Shown: positions 30,740 to 40,518 of the stretch, in pieces | How the letters are laid out: each line of letters opens with the position of its first letter | Position numbering within the stretch: position 1 is the first letter of the stretch | Made by a program: the position numbers and the translations under genes | Notes under the pieces: generated by a model | What the model was told of the DNA's origin: nothing | Databases searched by the model: none | Seen by the model: the letters and a program-made list of their open reading frames with translations, nothing else | Origin: Orobanche coerulescens | Taxonomy: Eukaryota; Streptophyta; Magnoliopsida; Lamiales; Orobanchaceae | Assembly (NCBI GenBank): GCA_033398695.1 | Contig: CM065805.1 | Location: 165,393,787 to 165,457,786, forward strand | DNA length: 64,000 nucleotides | Direction: 5' to 3'

Positions 30740-30985
30740 GCGCAGGCTCTTTAAATTCTCGGCAGGGGCCGCGGCACGTACAAAGTGAGCCACGGCCCAT
30801 AGTACAGTTTGATTTGGGCATTGGGGAGTCTCGCAGTGTGTCGCGGCTCCCAGGGTTAGTGTGTTGCGGCTCAGCACCTTCGTGCCGCGGCACAGAGTAC
30901 AGATTCCTGGGCGCTCTTCTGGGTCTTCGGCGTGCCACGGCCTGACTTCATCGTGTTGCGGCTCCTGGGGTAAGTGTGCGCGGCA
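30740..30985 (-). promoter_or_regulatory. Internal U3-like block with GCCGCGGC-type boxes in element D
   Basis: Boxes start at 30768, 30789, 30840, 30863, 30884, 30934, 30955 and about 30977 (GCCGCGGC, GCCACGGC, GTCGCGGC, GTTGCGGC and variants). Spacings within groups are 21; 23, 21; 21, 22. Repeated ACAGAGTACAG words lie between. On the minus strand a TTTAAAG box follows at about 30745-30755, then a C/T-rich leader-like stretch. The architecture repeats that of the LTR promoter although the surrounding sequence is not an LTR copy. Confidence 0.7.
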
Positions 30986-31233
30986 CAGAGTACAGAAAGT
31001 TTGCCAAAATTTTTGGCCCTAACCTTAAAATTTCCCCTGGAGGGTTCCTGCACAGAATTTTCAAATGAAAACACCTATAACATGAGAGATAAGCATAGCA
31101 AAGCCAAAAACGCCAAAAAAATAGACTCTTAAAATGAAGGAAAATAGCGAAAAAAAACTAACATCTATACTAGTACTCGGGTTGCCTCCCGAGAAGTGCT
31201 AAGTTTATACTCTTCAGCCGGACCTTTTTAAGA

Positions 31234-32550
31234 TCAATTCGCTTTTGACAAATAGCAATTGGACTCCGCCCAGTCCATCGAACCGTTAATATGTGTTTTA
31301 AATTTTTGACCATTTGTTTTTAACAGTTCGATTTTTGGTTTGGACATCCAACGTTCTTTGCGAAAAGACTTGAACAAAAGTAACTTCCCAAAACACCCAT
31401 ATTGCACATGACTTGGCAACCATTTCTCTTCCGGTTTTGCGAACGAACTTATGATGGTATGAGAATTTTTCGATGGTGGGTAAACGGACGATGAAGAAGA
31501 CACATCCAAATGCCTAAGATAAGCGACTCGTTCTTTATTTTTTTTAGATGTCGGAGCTGGTAGAACGGATTCTGAACACTTCGACCGACAACTCTCCCGG
31601 TGTGTGTCTTTCGCAAAGACATCTAAGCTTTCAATTTGTGAACACTTCTCGACACTGCTTGGACATGGGAGAGATTGAAACAGTTTGAATGTGACTTGCT
31701 CATCTTGAACCCGAAGTTTCAATTCACCCTCCTGAACATCAATAAGAACCCTACCGGTGGCTAAAAACGGTCTACCCAAAATAATCGGAATCTCCTGATC
31801 CTCTTCCATGTCAAGCACAATAAAATCAGCGGGGAAAATGAATTTATCCACTCTGACCAGGACATCTTCTATCACCCCTCTCGGATACTTGATTGATCTG
31901 TCGGCTAGTTGCAAAGAGACCGTAGTAGGCTTGGCCTCCCCAATTCCTAATTTCTTGAAAATAGAAAGAGACATAAGATCTATACTGGCGCTGAGATCAC
32001 ATAACGCTCTATCAAAAGCCAGGTTTCCACTAGTGCACGGTATAGTGAAGCTTCCTGGATCCTTCAATTTAGGCGGGAGCTTTTTCTGCAAGATAGCGCT
32101 GCACTCTTCAGTCATTGCCACCGTTTCATATTCTTCGAGCTTCCTTTTTTTGGATAAGATCTCCTTTATAAACTTTACATAGCTTGGCATTTGTTCCAAG
32201 GCGTCGGCAAATGGAATATTGATATATAATTTCTTGAAAACATCAAGAAACTTGGAGAATTGCTTGTCTAATTTTTGCTTTTGCAAACGTTGTGGAAAGG
32301 GGGTGGGTGGCACATAGGCTATCGGATTGTCTGGAAACAATTTCAAGTTTTTAGAAATTTGTGATTCTTCTAATGCCGAATTTTTCTTCTCCTCATCTTT
32401 ACCTCTCACTTTATTTTTCCCGGGTTGCTCACACACTTCCCTCCCGCTTCTCAAGCCAATGGCATTAATACTTTCTCTGGGGTTCATCTCAGTTGTACTT
32501 GGCAAAGTAACCTGAGGTCGGGCTGTTAACAAATTTTCTATTTGACCCAT
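31234..32550 (-). CDS. Element D gag tail and aspartic protease
   Basis: 438 residues in one frame. It begins MGQIENLLTARPQVTLPS, the natural continuation of gag. The protease region is recognised by FTIPCTSGNLAFDRALCDLS, IDLMSLSIFKKLGIGEAKP, VRVDKFIFPADFIVLDMEED and PIILGRPFLATGRVLIDV. The active-site segment reads CDLSASID, where the family usually has CDLGASIN, so the glycine after the DL pair is replaced by serine. After the stop the minus strand carries CTCGGGAGGCAACCCGAG, a conserved marker downstream of protease in many such elements. RT never follows. Confidence 0.88.
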   Translation of the reverse strand: MGQIENLLTARPQVTLPSTTEMNPRESINAIGLRSGREVCEQPGKNKVRGKDEEKKNSALEESQISKNLKLFPDNPIAYVPPTPFPQRLQKQKLDKQFSKFLDVFKKLYINIPFADALEQMPSYVKFIKEILSKKRKLEEYETVAMTEECSAILQKKLPPKLKDPGSFTIPCTSGNLAFDRALCDLSASIDLMSLSIFKKLGIGEAKPTTVSLQLADRSIKYPRGVIEDVLVRVDKFIFPADFIVLDMEEDQEIPIILGRPFLATGRVLIDVQEGELKLRVQDEQVTFKLFQSLPCPSSVEKCSQIESLDVFAKDTHRESCRSKCSESVLPAPTSKKNKERVAYLRHLDVSSSSSVYPPSKNSHTIISSFAKPEEKWLPSHVQYGCFGKLLLFKSFRKERWMSKPKIELLKTNGQKFKTHINGSMDWAESNCYLSKAN

Positions 32551-32553
32551 TTA

Positions 32554-32875
32554 GACTTCCAAATTGCGAATAGAAGTGGAATGATTATGTAGAGTAGTTT
32601 TCGTGCGGGTCATGAATTGACTCGTGTTAGCCGCCAATTGAGCAATCGCATCTTCTAAAGAAACCTTCGGTGGTTGAGGGGGCTGCTGTGGGGGCTGAGT
32701 GACTTGAGCTTTTGGACTTCCAAATTGCGAATAGAAGTGGAATGATTCTGTAGAGTAGTTTTCGTGCGGGTCATGAATTGACTCGTGTTAGCCGCCAATT
32801 GAGCAATCGCATCTTCTAAAGAAACCTTCGGTGGTTGAGGGAGCTGCTGTGGGGGCTGAGTGACTTGAGCTTGTG
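32554..32875. repeat. 161-bp tandem duplication in element D gag
   Basis: Units start GACTTCCAAATTGCGAATAG at 32554 and 32715 and are nearly identical. As 161 is not a multiple of three, the duplication throws gag and protease into different frames: the upstream frame ends in a short wrong-frame tail at 32655 while the intact continuation starts inside the second unit. Confidence 0.92.
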
Positions 32876-34001
32876 GAGGATTATTCAATGCTTGCCCGTT
32901 CCTCCATGAAAAATTTGGATGATTTCGCCACCTTTGGTTGTAAATGTTAGAATATGGATTATTCTGTCGATTTCCATTCCCCACAAACTTAGCTTGTTCC
33001 ATCTGAGATTGCTCAAAAAGATTCCCGACTTGGCATTCAACACTAGGATGAGACCCGTTGCACCAATTACATGATTCCGTGGTAACGGTAGAAGGAGCGT
33101 GCGATAAAACTTGAAGTTGTTGAGTCAAGGCCACAACTTGGGCCGATAGCGTAGATATTGGATCATTATCGGAAATTCCCATAACTCGTTTTGGATTTAG
33201 ATGCTCAGAAGGCCACTGATACGCATTTGCCGCCATATCTTCGAGTAAAGAATGAGCTTCAGCCATCGTCTTGCCCATTAAAGCTCCTCCAGCGGATGCA
33301 TCAACAAGAGTGTGTGTAGAAGCACTTAGTCCATTGTAGAAAGTCTGAATCTGCAGCCAATCCGGTAGACCATGATGTGGGCATCTCCTTAGCAAATCCT
33401 TGTATCGCTCCCATGCTTCATGAAGCGATTCTATCTCAAATTGCCCAAAAGTAGTAATCTCATTTCTGAGTCGCGTTGTCTTCGCCGGCGGAAAGAACTT
33501 AGCTAGAAAAGCTTGTGCTAATTCCGCCCAAGTCGTGATAGAGCCAGGCGGGAGTGAATTCAGTCAGAACTTGGCTTTGTCCCTCAAAGAGAATGGAAAA
33601 AGCCGTAGACGAATGGCGTCATCAAAAACTCCATTATTCTTGAATGTATCGCATATCTCGAGAAAGGGTGCAATATGAGCATTAGGATCATCGTTCGCCA
33701 GTCCACAAAATTGGCTCGCTTGCACCATTTGGATGATAGCCGACTTAATCTCGAAATTGTTCGCTTGAATGGTTGGACGCCGAATCCCCGAAAAATTCGC
33801 ATTAATTTGTGGAAGCACATAATCACGGAGTGCCAATGCCGGTTGAGCTTGCTGAATAGGATTGTCGATCCCTTGATTTTCGGTGTTGTCAGCCATGGTA
33901 TCCGTAGTTGACAACTCACGCCTTTCCTTCCTGTTTTTCTGCAAGGTGCGCTTGAGTTCGGTATCCAAAGGGAGTAGACCTTCGTCACCAAATTTTCTCA
34001 A
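32655..34001 (-). pseudogene. Element D gag
   Basis: The start at 34001 is followed by DNTENQGIDNPIQQAQPALA and RDYVLPQINANFSGIRRPTI, then the capsid-like domain (ANDDPNAHIAPFLEICDTFK, RLRLFPFSLRDKAKF). TGA at 33561-33563 replaces the tryptophan expected after KAKF. The frame then continues unbroken through SITTWAELAQAFLAKFFPPA, LRRCPHHGLPDWLQIQTFYN and a zinc-knuckle-like segment (CNWCNGSHPSVEC) to the duplication at 32715. So one nonsense change and one frameshifting duplication are the damage. Confidence 0.88.
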
Positions 34002-34114
34002 GCACTAAACGAAACTCCTGAAAGGAAAACAAATAAAAGCAAATTTACACAAAAATAAAATAATGTTCAAATTAAGACTAAAAATACTGAAATTGATATT
34101 AGTAAAAACAATCA

Positions 34115-34133
34115 GTCCCCGGCAACGGCGTCA
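34115..34133 (-). promoter_or_regulatory. Primer binding site of element D (Asp tRNA type)
   Basis: The minus strand reads TGACGCCGTTGCCGGGGAC, matching the usual Athila/Tat TGGCGCCGTTGCCGGGGA site except for one base. It lies seven bases inside the LTR end. Confidence 0.9.
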
Positions 34134-34139
34134 AAAACT

Positions 34140-35439
34140 TGTTACGTATTTTAGTGAACGCAAGTGCACGTTGTCATAATCAAGTAATAAAGTGATGAGA
34201 AAGATATCGTTCCCTCGAAGACTGACGTACTAAATACCAATTTATTTTTATTCTAGTTTTATTTGAACGATCGAATTTTGTGGTTGAAGAATTATTAGAA
34301 ACCAAATAAAGCAATAAACTAAAAACAACTAATAATATCAATAGTCTGATGTAAGGAGATCAAATAAGAGAAGAATCTAGGATTTAGAATCCGCCTCGAT
34401 TAATCCGAATTAATCTTGATTAATATAAATTATGTAATTTCCCAATTTATTGACATCGAAGATTCTAAGATAATCTAATGCCTCTCCCGAGGACAGTAGA
34501 ATTTTCTAAGGTGAATAAATCACTCTATTCCTAGGTAATTTAATTCAACAATAGCCAAAAAAGTCTAAAATCTTCTAACGAGCTACGTTATTCTTGTGAG
34601 TATATTCCTATCTCACAAGACAAAACGGTTCTCACCAATTTTTCCTACTAACTTTCCTCCCCCGATTCAAGTTACGTAATTATAACAATTCAATTATAGG
34701 CCACACAATTGAAACCATTAAGAACAATTGGAAAAACTCAATAGAAAAGGGAAATATATTAATAATGAAAAATCAAGAGTTAATCCGTCAAAATCTCGGT
34801 TTCATCACAATCCTAGAAAAAGGGATCTAGCCCGACATGATAGAAAACAATATACAAATATTCAAATTAAACATAAGAAAGAAAAATCAAACACAATTGA
34901 AGATTGGCTTCTTCTGTTCTCTGGCTTTTGCTTTCTGCTTCTAGGTATCTTTTCCTCCTCTTTGATGATGATATTTTCTGACCTTCAATGCTTTTTTATA
35001 ACTTTCCTTCCGCCTCCAAAACGCGTCCGAGAATTAGGTCGAAAACGGCCTTCAGAACAGCCAAAAACGTGGGCTGAACTCAAAGAACCCGCGCCGTGGG
35101 CCGCGGCTCGGCTTTAGTGTGCCGCAGCCCCTGTCCGTGTGCTGCCAGGCCTAGGCGCATTTTTTCTTACGGGCCGCAGCTCAGAATGAGCGTGCCGCGG
35201 CCCCCGGCACAGTTTGTATTGGTTAGCTTGGAGCTGTATTTGTGCGGCGGCTCTGGCTCGATGTGACGCGGCCCTTGACCAAAAAATGTTGTTTTGGCCT
35301 GTTTTTCTTCGTTTAAGCTCCCGAACTCTAATTTCCTTCAAAACATATAAACATAATGCATTAAAAGCTCATTTATGCATATTTAAACCAAAATAGAGAT
35401 AAAATAATGATAATTAAGCGCACAAAAATACATCTAACA
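34140..35439 (-). mobile_element. 5' LTR of element D
   Basis: Ends TGTTACGTATTT and CATCTAACA on the plus strand, collinear with the 3' LTR. TATA on the minus strand (GTTATAAAAAAGC) at 34993-35003. The array has boxes at 35100/35121, 35173/35194 and 35244/35265, again 21 bases apart within each pair. Confidence 0.93.
35100..35272 (-). promoter_or_regulatory. GCCGCGGC box pairs in the 5' LTR of element D
   Basis: Three pairs with exactly 21-base spacing. Some members carry CpG-to-CpA changes (GCCGCAGC). One pair fewer than in the 3' LTR. Confidence 0.85.
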
Positions 35440-35667
35440 ATAGGCCCTCTCAAGCTCATTATTCATAGAGGCCATCACGAAACCACGGACCTTGACATCA
35501 TCTTTAACCCATTTCTCATGGGCATCAACTTGTTCCTGATTTGCCCTGGTCCTTGCAGGAGCCGATGGGATATCCACCTCCAAGACATATCCCAGTGTAT
35601 CCATACTGAGGACTATCCTCAGATTCTGGAGGCAGTCCACAAAGTTGGATCCAGTTAGAGTGTTCAT
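35440..35667 (-). CDS. copia-B gag N-terminus (UBN2-type), cut by element D
   Basis: Starts MNTLTGSNFVDCLQNLRIVL at 35667. The segment ends MASMNNELERAYC at the ATAGG insertion site and continues at 26895 with the codons for the next gag helices. This is the conserved start of gag in many plant copia elements. No stop up to the insertion. Confidence 0.85.
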
Positions 35668-36200
35668 TTCAAGTAGAATTGCGAGTGGTTTAACTGTTAT
35701 TTTGAGAGATGTTTGTTAACTGCAGAGAATAATTTAAGATTTGTTAGTCATTGTTTAATTATGATCTGAGTAAAGAATTTAAGGACTGTCTTTATTCATA
35801 ACTCGTCTCCTACTATTTTATCGGCATTTACACACTCCCATGTGAAATCCGGAAGTCATGGTTGACTTCATAGTGGTGATCAAGTTTTTTACAAAATTTA
35901 ATAGAAGGCAACCCATTCGGTTTCTATTCTATTATTCTTTGCAAAGTAATGTCTAACACCAACCCATCTAATGGATGATTCGATCTTCTTTTACCCCTAG
36001 TTCAGTTGCCCTCAACCCATACGGTTTCTATGGCTTACTGAACTATCTAAGTTTAAACCGTCAACTCCTATTAGTCTGACAATTGAATCTCTTACGGCAA
36101 CCCATACAGTTTCATAGACCGTTCCTAAGTACCGATTCATCATCGACTCGATAAAAATACAAGTAATCTAATTACAAGTCTTGATTCTTCAAAAGAAACC
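35668..36200 (-). other. copia-B leader proximal to gag
   Basis: Non-coding. Four imperfect copies of a GGCAACCCATNCGGTTTCTAT phrase are scattered at about 35905, 35960, 36015 and 36090. Confidence 0.55.
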
Positions 36201-36201
36201 G

Positions 36202-36720
36202 TGAATATCGAAGAATCACGAAGATGTGGTACATGCTTGGTCCTAACCTGCATATGAGGGGCGCTAGGTTGGTCCACATGTGCTCATTGCAGTAGTGAGG
36301 AAGTAGGTGTTTATGGCTGATTGTGTGATACCTGTATCTGGTTCTCGAAGGTGTCCTGTCATCTGTCATCTCGGCATTCCGAGATGCACAAGCTCTCACT
36401 AAAGATCTAAGACGGATGGCTCCTGTTTAATAGCTGGATTGGGCTCTTTGAATGAATCCTTGAATATCGAAGAATCATGAAGAAATGTGGTACATGTTTG
36501 TTCCTACTCTGTGTATGGGGGAGTGGAGTTAGTTAGCTTGTATGCATTGCAGTAATGAGGAGTAGGTGTTTGTGGCTGATTTTGTAGGACCTGTATTTGG
36601 CTCTTGATATGGTCCTGTCGTATCTGCATACTCCAAGATGCACAAGCTCGCACTAAAGGCTCTTTGATGGATGGCTCATGGTTATTTGCTGGATTCAGTT
36701 TTGGCTCTGAACCAAGGCCT
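36202..36720. repeat. 259-bp diverged tandem duplication in the copia-B leader
   Basis: Units begin GAATATCGAAGAATCA at 36203 and 36462. Both continue with GTGGTACATG, TGTTTRTGGCTGATT, ACCTGTATYTGG and AGATGCACAAGCTC in the same order. They differ at perhaps a quarter of positions, so the duplication is older than the nested insertions. A short related phrase, GATACTCAGCT, recurs at 36721 and at 44140 on the far side of gypsy-C. Confidence 0.75.
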
Positions 36721-36770
36721 GATACTCAGCTAGGGCTCAAACTTGACCTGGGTAGGTCGTTAAAGTACCT

Positions 36771-36875
36771 TGTTGTGCGGCGATTAATACGCCTGGATGG
36801 CGATCGGCATACGGCCGAGCGACCGAGTTCACGATCAAATAAGCTACGGCAAACTTGCCAATCGAAGGTAACAAC
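36771..36875 (+). mobile_element. Internally deleted 5' LTR of gypsy-C
   Basis: The first 98 bases match the start of the 3' LTR (43015-43112). The sequence then passes at GGTAA straight to ACAAC, the LTR terminus. GGTAA occurs at both places in the full LTR, so a deletion between short direct repeats explains the loss of the promoter region. Confidence 0.8.
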
Positions 36876-37012
36876 CCAGCGAAGAGAGCCACTCTCAGAA
36901 CCGCTGGATGTCATATTCCGGCTCAATCCGAGCCCCAGCCTACGGCAGAGGGTAGCCGCGGCGATGCGAGACTCTCGATCCCGCCCCTGAGGGACGGCCC
37001 CAGCATCTCGTT
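36876..37012 (+). other. gypsy-C primer-site region and leader
   Basis: Starts CCAGCGAAGAGAGCC after the LTR remnant. No classic iMet or Asp site is recognised. The reading frame of gag may already be open here. Confidence 0.4.
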
Positions 37013-37575
37013 TAGAGATGTTAAACGGGCTAGCCCTAGCGGGCTTCGGGCTAAACGGTCCGGGCCAAAAAAGCCCGGATTTAAACGGGCTAGGAAATAT
37101 CGGCCCTAACCCTAACCCTAACGGGTTTCGGGCTAAACGGGCTAAACGGGCTAAATATTTAAAAAATCTATTTTTTATTTTTTTATAAGTCATAAATGTA
37201 AAAAATAAGAATAATATATTTTATATATATAGTAACAACTATACTATAATAAATATAACACAAAATACACTTTTATGTATATATATATATATATATACAC
37301 ACACTATATTAACAAATACAGTAATATTAATATATATTACATATATAATATTAATATATGTTATATAAATATAGTATTACTGTAAGTTGAAATTAACAAT
37401 ATATATATATATATATCGAAGCTTGGGCTAGCCATTCTAACGGGCTTCAAGCAACTAAGCGGTTCGGGTCAAAAAAGCCCGGATTTAAACGGGCTATGAA
37501 ATATCGGCCCTAACCCGGTTTTTTGGCAGGTTAAACGGGTCAGCCCTACGGGCCCGAGCCCGTTTAACATCTCTA
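37013..37575. mobile_element. hAT-type MITE
   Basis: Inverted ends TAGAGATGTTAAACGGGC and GCCCGTTTAACATCTCTA. A perfect 8-bp duplication ATCTCGTT at 37005-37012 and 37576-37583 is the hAT signature. GC-rich ends (GGGCTTCGGGCTAAACGGG units) flank an AT-rich centre with TATATA runs. No coding frame. It contains (CCCTAA)3 near 37104, part of the repeated end sequence. Confidence 0.95.
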
Positions 37576-37583
37576 ATCTCGTT

Positions 37584-39009
37584 CGACCAGTTTCAAATCG
37601 CGGAACAGATCGAGGAGGCTGTGGCCATCCTAAGGGAGCGACGTAGAGCATGCGCAGCGCCCGCTATAACCCCCTCGGCCATCCGCCGCGCGGGCAAATG
37701 GAAGCTCAAGGGGTTACTGGTCGAGCGATCGTCAGAAATCCCCAATTCACGAGAAAAGGCTCTCACGAGGCGGGACAGTTCCATCTTCAGCTGCCTAGGA
37801 AGCAATCCATCGTGGCGACCGGGGCATTCTGGCCCCAACCACGAGACGACGGAATCCGAGTCCGTCACCAGGAGTTCGGCATACCCTACTCCGAACCAAA
37901 TTCAGGTCAGCCGTTTGGCCCCCATCCGCCGAAGAGTCGAGCCACGCGGCAAGGACATCATCGACGGCGGAGCCAGGGGATCAGTGCTTGATCACCTCGG
38001 CTCCCACTCCGAGTGCCTAGCCTCGAGCAGCCAGGCCGCGGCGATGGCCGTTATGCAACGCCAGCTCGACGAGACGAAAGCGATCATGGAAACTGGGGCA
38101 AACACCAATAGAAAGATCATCGGACCGACTGAGCCACTCGCGGTCCACATCGAGCTTGCCCCTGTGCAACCAAGGATTGCTCCTCCCAAAACACTTTTGT
38201 ATGAAGGGAGATTGGACCCCGAGACTCACCTAAGCAAGTTCCGGATTTACATGACCGGGTGTGGGGCATCAGATGCGACCAGGTGCCGAATATTCCCGTT
38301 AACATTGGGCGAGCTGGCCCATAGGTGGTCCGTCTCACTACCACCGTGATCAATCATTTCCTTTGAGAAACTGGCGAGTGACTTCACATCATACTTCGCC
38401 GCCAAGGTCGCCAGACCAGAAGGCCCCCACCGCATGATGAAAATTAGGCAGGGGGAAGACGAGACCGACGCAGATTACATCGACCGGGTGGATGAAATAG
38501 TCCTCACCGGCGAGTCCATCAGCGACGAGCTCGCTCTCTACTCGGTCCTGGGGGGATTCTATGGTCATTCATCCATGTTTAGGCACCTCACAAAGGACAT
38601 CCCCCCGACCTACGCGATCTTCCGTACTAAGGCTGCCGATTTTCTAGCCAGGCAGAGGCTGCTCACCCTCCGCCTAGGCGAGGGGACGCCGCCTCCCGTC
38701 TGAAAGACGGCGATCGTCAAAACCAACAAGGCGGTCGCCAAGCCACCCGGTGATTTCAAGGCCTTCGAGGATGTGGAAGCCCATCTCCTCCACAAGTTCA
38801 ACCGAACTCCGGCCCACATTTTTTACGCCATCAAGAGGCGCGAACCACTAAACAAGCCAAAGGCGATAAGGGACAACGGTCATCTAGACCACAATAAATA
38901 TTGTGCTTACCATAAGAGTCCCGGCCACAACACCAACCAATGTCGCGACCTCCTCAGACAACTCTGGAGATTGTTCGAGGAGGGCAAGATGGACAGTTTA
39001 TTGACTTAG
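37584..39009 (+). pseudogene. gypsy-C gag
   Basis: The frame runs from before 37621 through an Arg/Pro-rich N-terminus, MAVMQRQLDETKAIMETGAN, and the capsid domain (LLYEGRLDPETHLSKFRIYM, SDATRCRIFPLTLGELAHRW). TGA occurs at 38347 where glycine is expected (SLPP-stop-SI) and at 38701. Then IRQGEDETDADYIDRVDEIV and the zinc-knuckle-like YCAYHKSPGHNTNQC near 38910. The frame ends at TAG 39009. The 5' part was open across the MITE site. The order and the YC-x2-H-x3-GH-x4-C pattern are typical of Tat gag. Two nonsense changes disable it. Confidence 0.85.
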
Positions 39010-39243
39010 CCGGACCCCCATCAATCTTCCGATACGGTCGCCAGAGTCGAACGCGACAGGCCGGAAAGCTCAAACGAGTCGACCCCTCAATCAACCTCGG
39101 CGGCCGGATCTATATGCTTCAATCAAGAGGAGGGAACTTTGGAAGTCTCTCCCTGATTCCCGCCACGTTAAACCAAAGGCTACTGCCTGAGCAACGCTTC
39201 GAAAAAGAGGATGACTCGCTCGCCCTCTAAAGTTCGTCATTTA
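39010..39243 (+). other. gypsy-C gag-protease junction remnant
   Basis: A frame to 39230 includes GGRIYMLQSRGGNFGSLSL, possibly the remains of the segment ahead of protease, before the tandem array starts. Nothing of protease itself is readable. Confidence 0.4.
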
Positions 39244-39983
39244 ACATGATGAACCTAGGCAGCGATCGCCTCCCCTATCACAACGTATACCGTCATGGAT
39301 CGCCAACTGACATGACGGTCCAAGGTAGAAAAGTGCCGCCATGGTCGCGAAGATCGATGAAACCGACGATCCGTCCATGCAATGTTCCTTTGGGCAGCGA
39401 TCGCTCGCCCTTCGTTTAAATACGACGCGGGCGTAGCCGAAGGACCCTCCAAAAAAAATCAGAGGATGACTCGCTCGCACTCAAAAGTTCGTCATCACAA
39501 TGAAGAACCTAGGCAAGCGATCGCCTCCCCTTTACACAACGTATACCATCAAGGATCGCCATCTAACATGACGGTACGAGGTAGAAGAGTGTCGACATGG
39601 CTGTGGAGGACGATGGAACCATTCTCTGTGCCCGTGCAAGGTCCCTTTGGGTAGCGACCGCTCGCTCTTCGTTTAAATACGAGGTGGGCGTAGCCAAAGG
39701 GCCCTCCAAAACAGATCTGTGGACACGTTCACCCGCCCTCAAAGGTCCATCGCCTAACATGGTGGATCCGGATAATGCGATGCGTCCCTCCCTCCGTCAC
39801 AACGTATATCGTCGAGGATCGCCATCTAACATGACGGTCCGAGGTAGAAAAGTGCTAACAAGCCACGGTCGTGGAGTCGATTAATCCGACGATGCCCCGT
39901 GCAAGGACTCCTCCAAACAGACCGCACGCCCTTCGTTTAAATACGAGGTGGGCGCAGCCTACGGAGGACCCTCACAATTAAGT
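39244..39983 (+). repeat. Three ~255-bp tandem repeats in the 3' region of gypsy-C
   Basis: Units start at about 39244, 39499 and 39757. Each has a GCGATCGCCTCCCC-like start, CACAACGTATAYCGTC, GGATCGCCATCTAACATGAC, a GGTAGAAAAGTG segment, GTGCAAGG, TTCGTTTAAATACGA and GGGCGTAGCC. Such hypervariable 3'-UTR repeats in Tat elements are known as a source of satellite DNA. Confidence 0.88.
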
Positions 39984-40518
39984 GAGTCGCAAGAAGTTGG
40001 CCATCAGATGGAATGTCGCTCGTGCACAAGACATGGTCGTGGAGGTCGGTTCCATCGAACTCCGCGATCGTGCATGGTTCCTCTAGGCCGGGATGGTCGG
40101 CCTTCCTCGAGGAATCTGCAAAATTGAAGACCGCTCACTCAACGATTTATTTTCGTCCCCTTACTTTCACTAAGTAAACAAAAACAAGGGGGGAAGGGGG
40201 AGCTATATATACCACGATCGTCCCTACCCAATTACATGTACGGCGATCGTCATTGTTCAGATGTATGTGCAGCGATCGACATTGTTGTAAAAGTTATCAA
40301 TATGAGTTTGTCAGTTCACTTGGAGATGTACACGCAACAATCTTTCCTCACACACTTGTATAAAGTCATGCAAAGACTCAGAAAGACAATCATACAAGCA
40401 AGAAACCAGAAAAGCGAACATTTATTTCATCACTTGGAATAAAAATACAAACACGGTCGCCCGAATGCTAAAGTACAACGAAAGCTGCCAAAATTTCAAG
40501 TAAAAAAGCAGAAAAAGC
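39984..40518. other. gypsy-C spacer between tandem array and antisense ORF
   Basis: Continues the GATCG-rich style to about 40150, then AT-rich. No coding frame. Confidence 0.5.

Larger units (their letters stand above)
26896..35439 (-). mobile_element. Element D: gag-protease Ty3/gypsy element (Athila/Tat branch), non-autonomous
   Basis: TSD ATAGG at 26891-26895 and 35440-35444. LTRs of about 1,294 and 1,300 bp, closely similar. Minus-strand order is 5' LTR, Asp-tRNA primer site, gag, protease, a 3-kb non-coding region with repeats, polypurine tract and 3' LTR. There is no trace of RT, RNase H or integrase. Gag-only or gag-protease elements of this branch are known to rely on enzymes of autonomous relatives. 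A CACTA element is inserted in its 3' region. It interrupts copia-B gag. Confidence 0.93.

Noticed and set aside
37104..37122. (CCCTAA)3, telomere-like
   Set aside because: Only three units, not the plant TTTAGGG type, and it lies in the repeated GGCCCTAAC/GGGCTAAAC ends of a hAT MITE.
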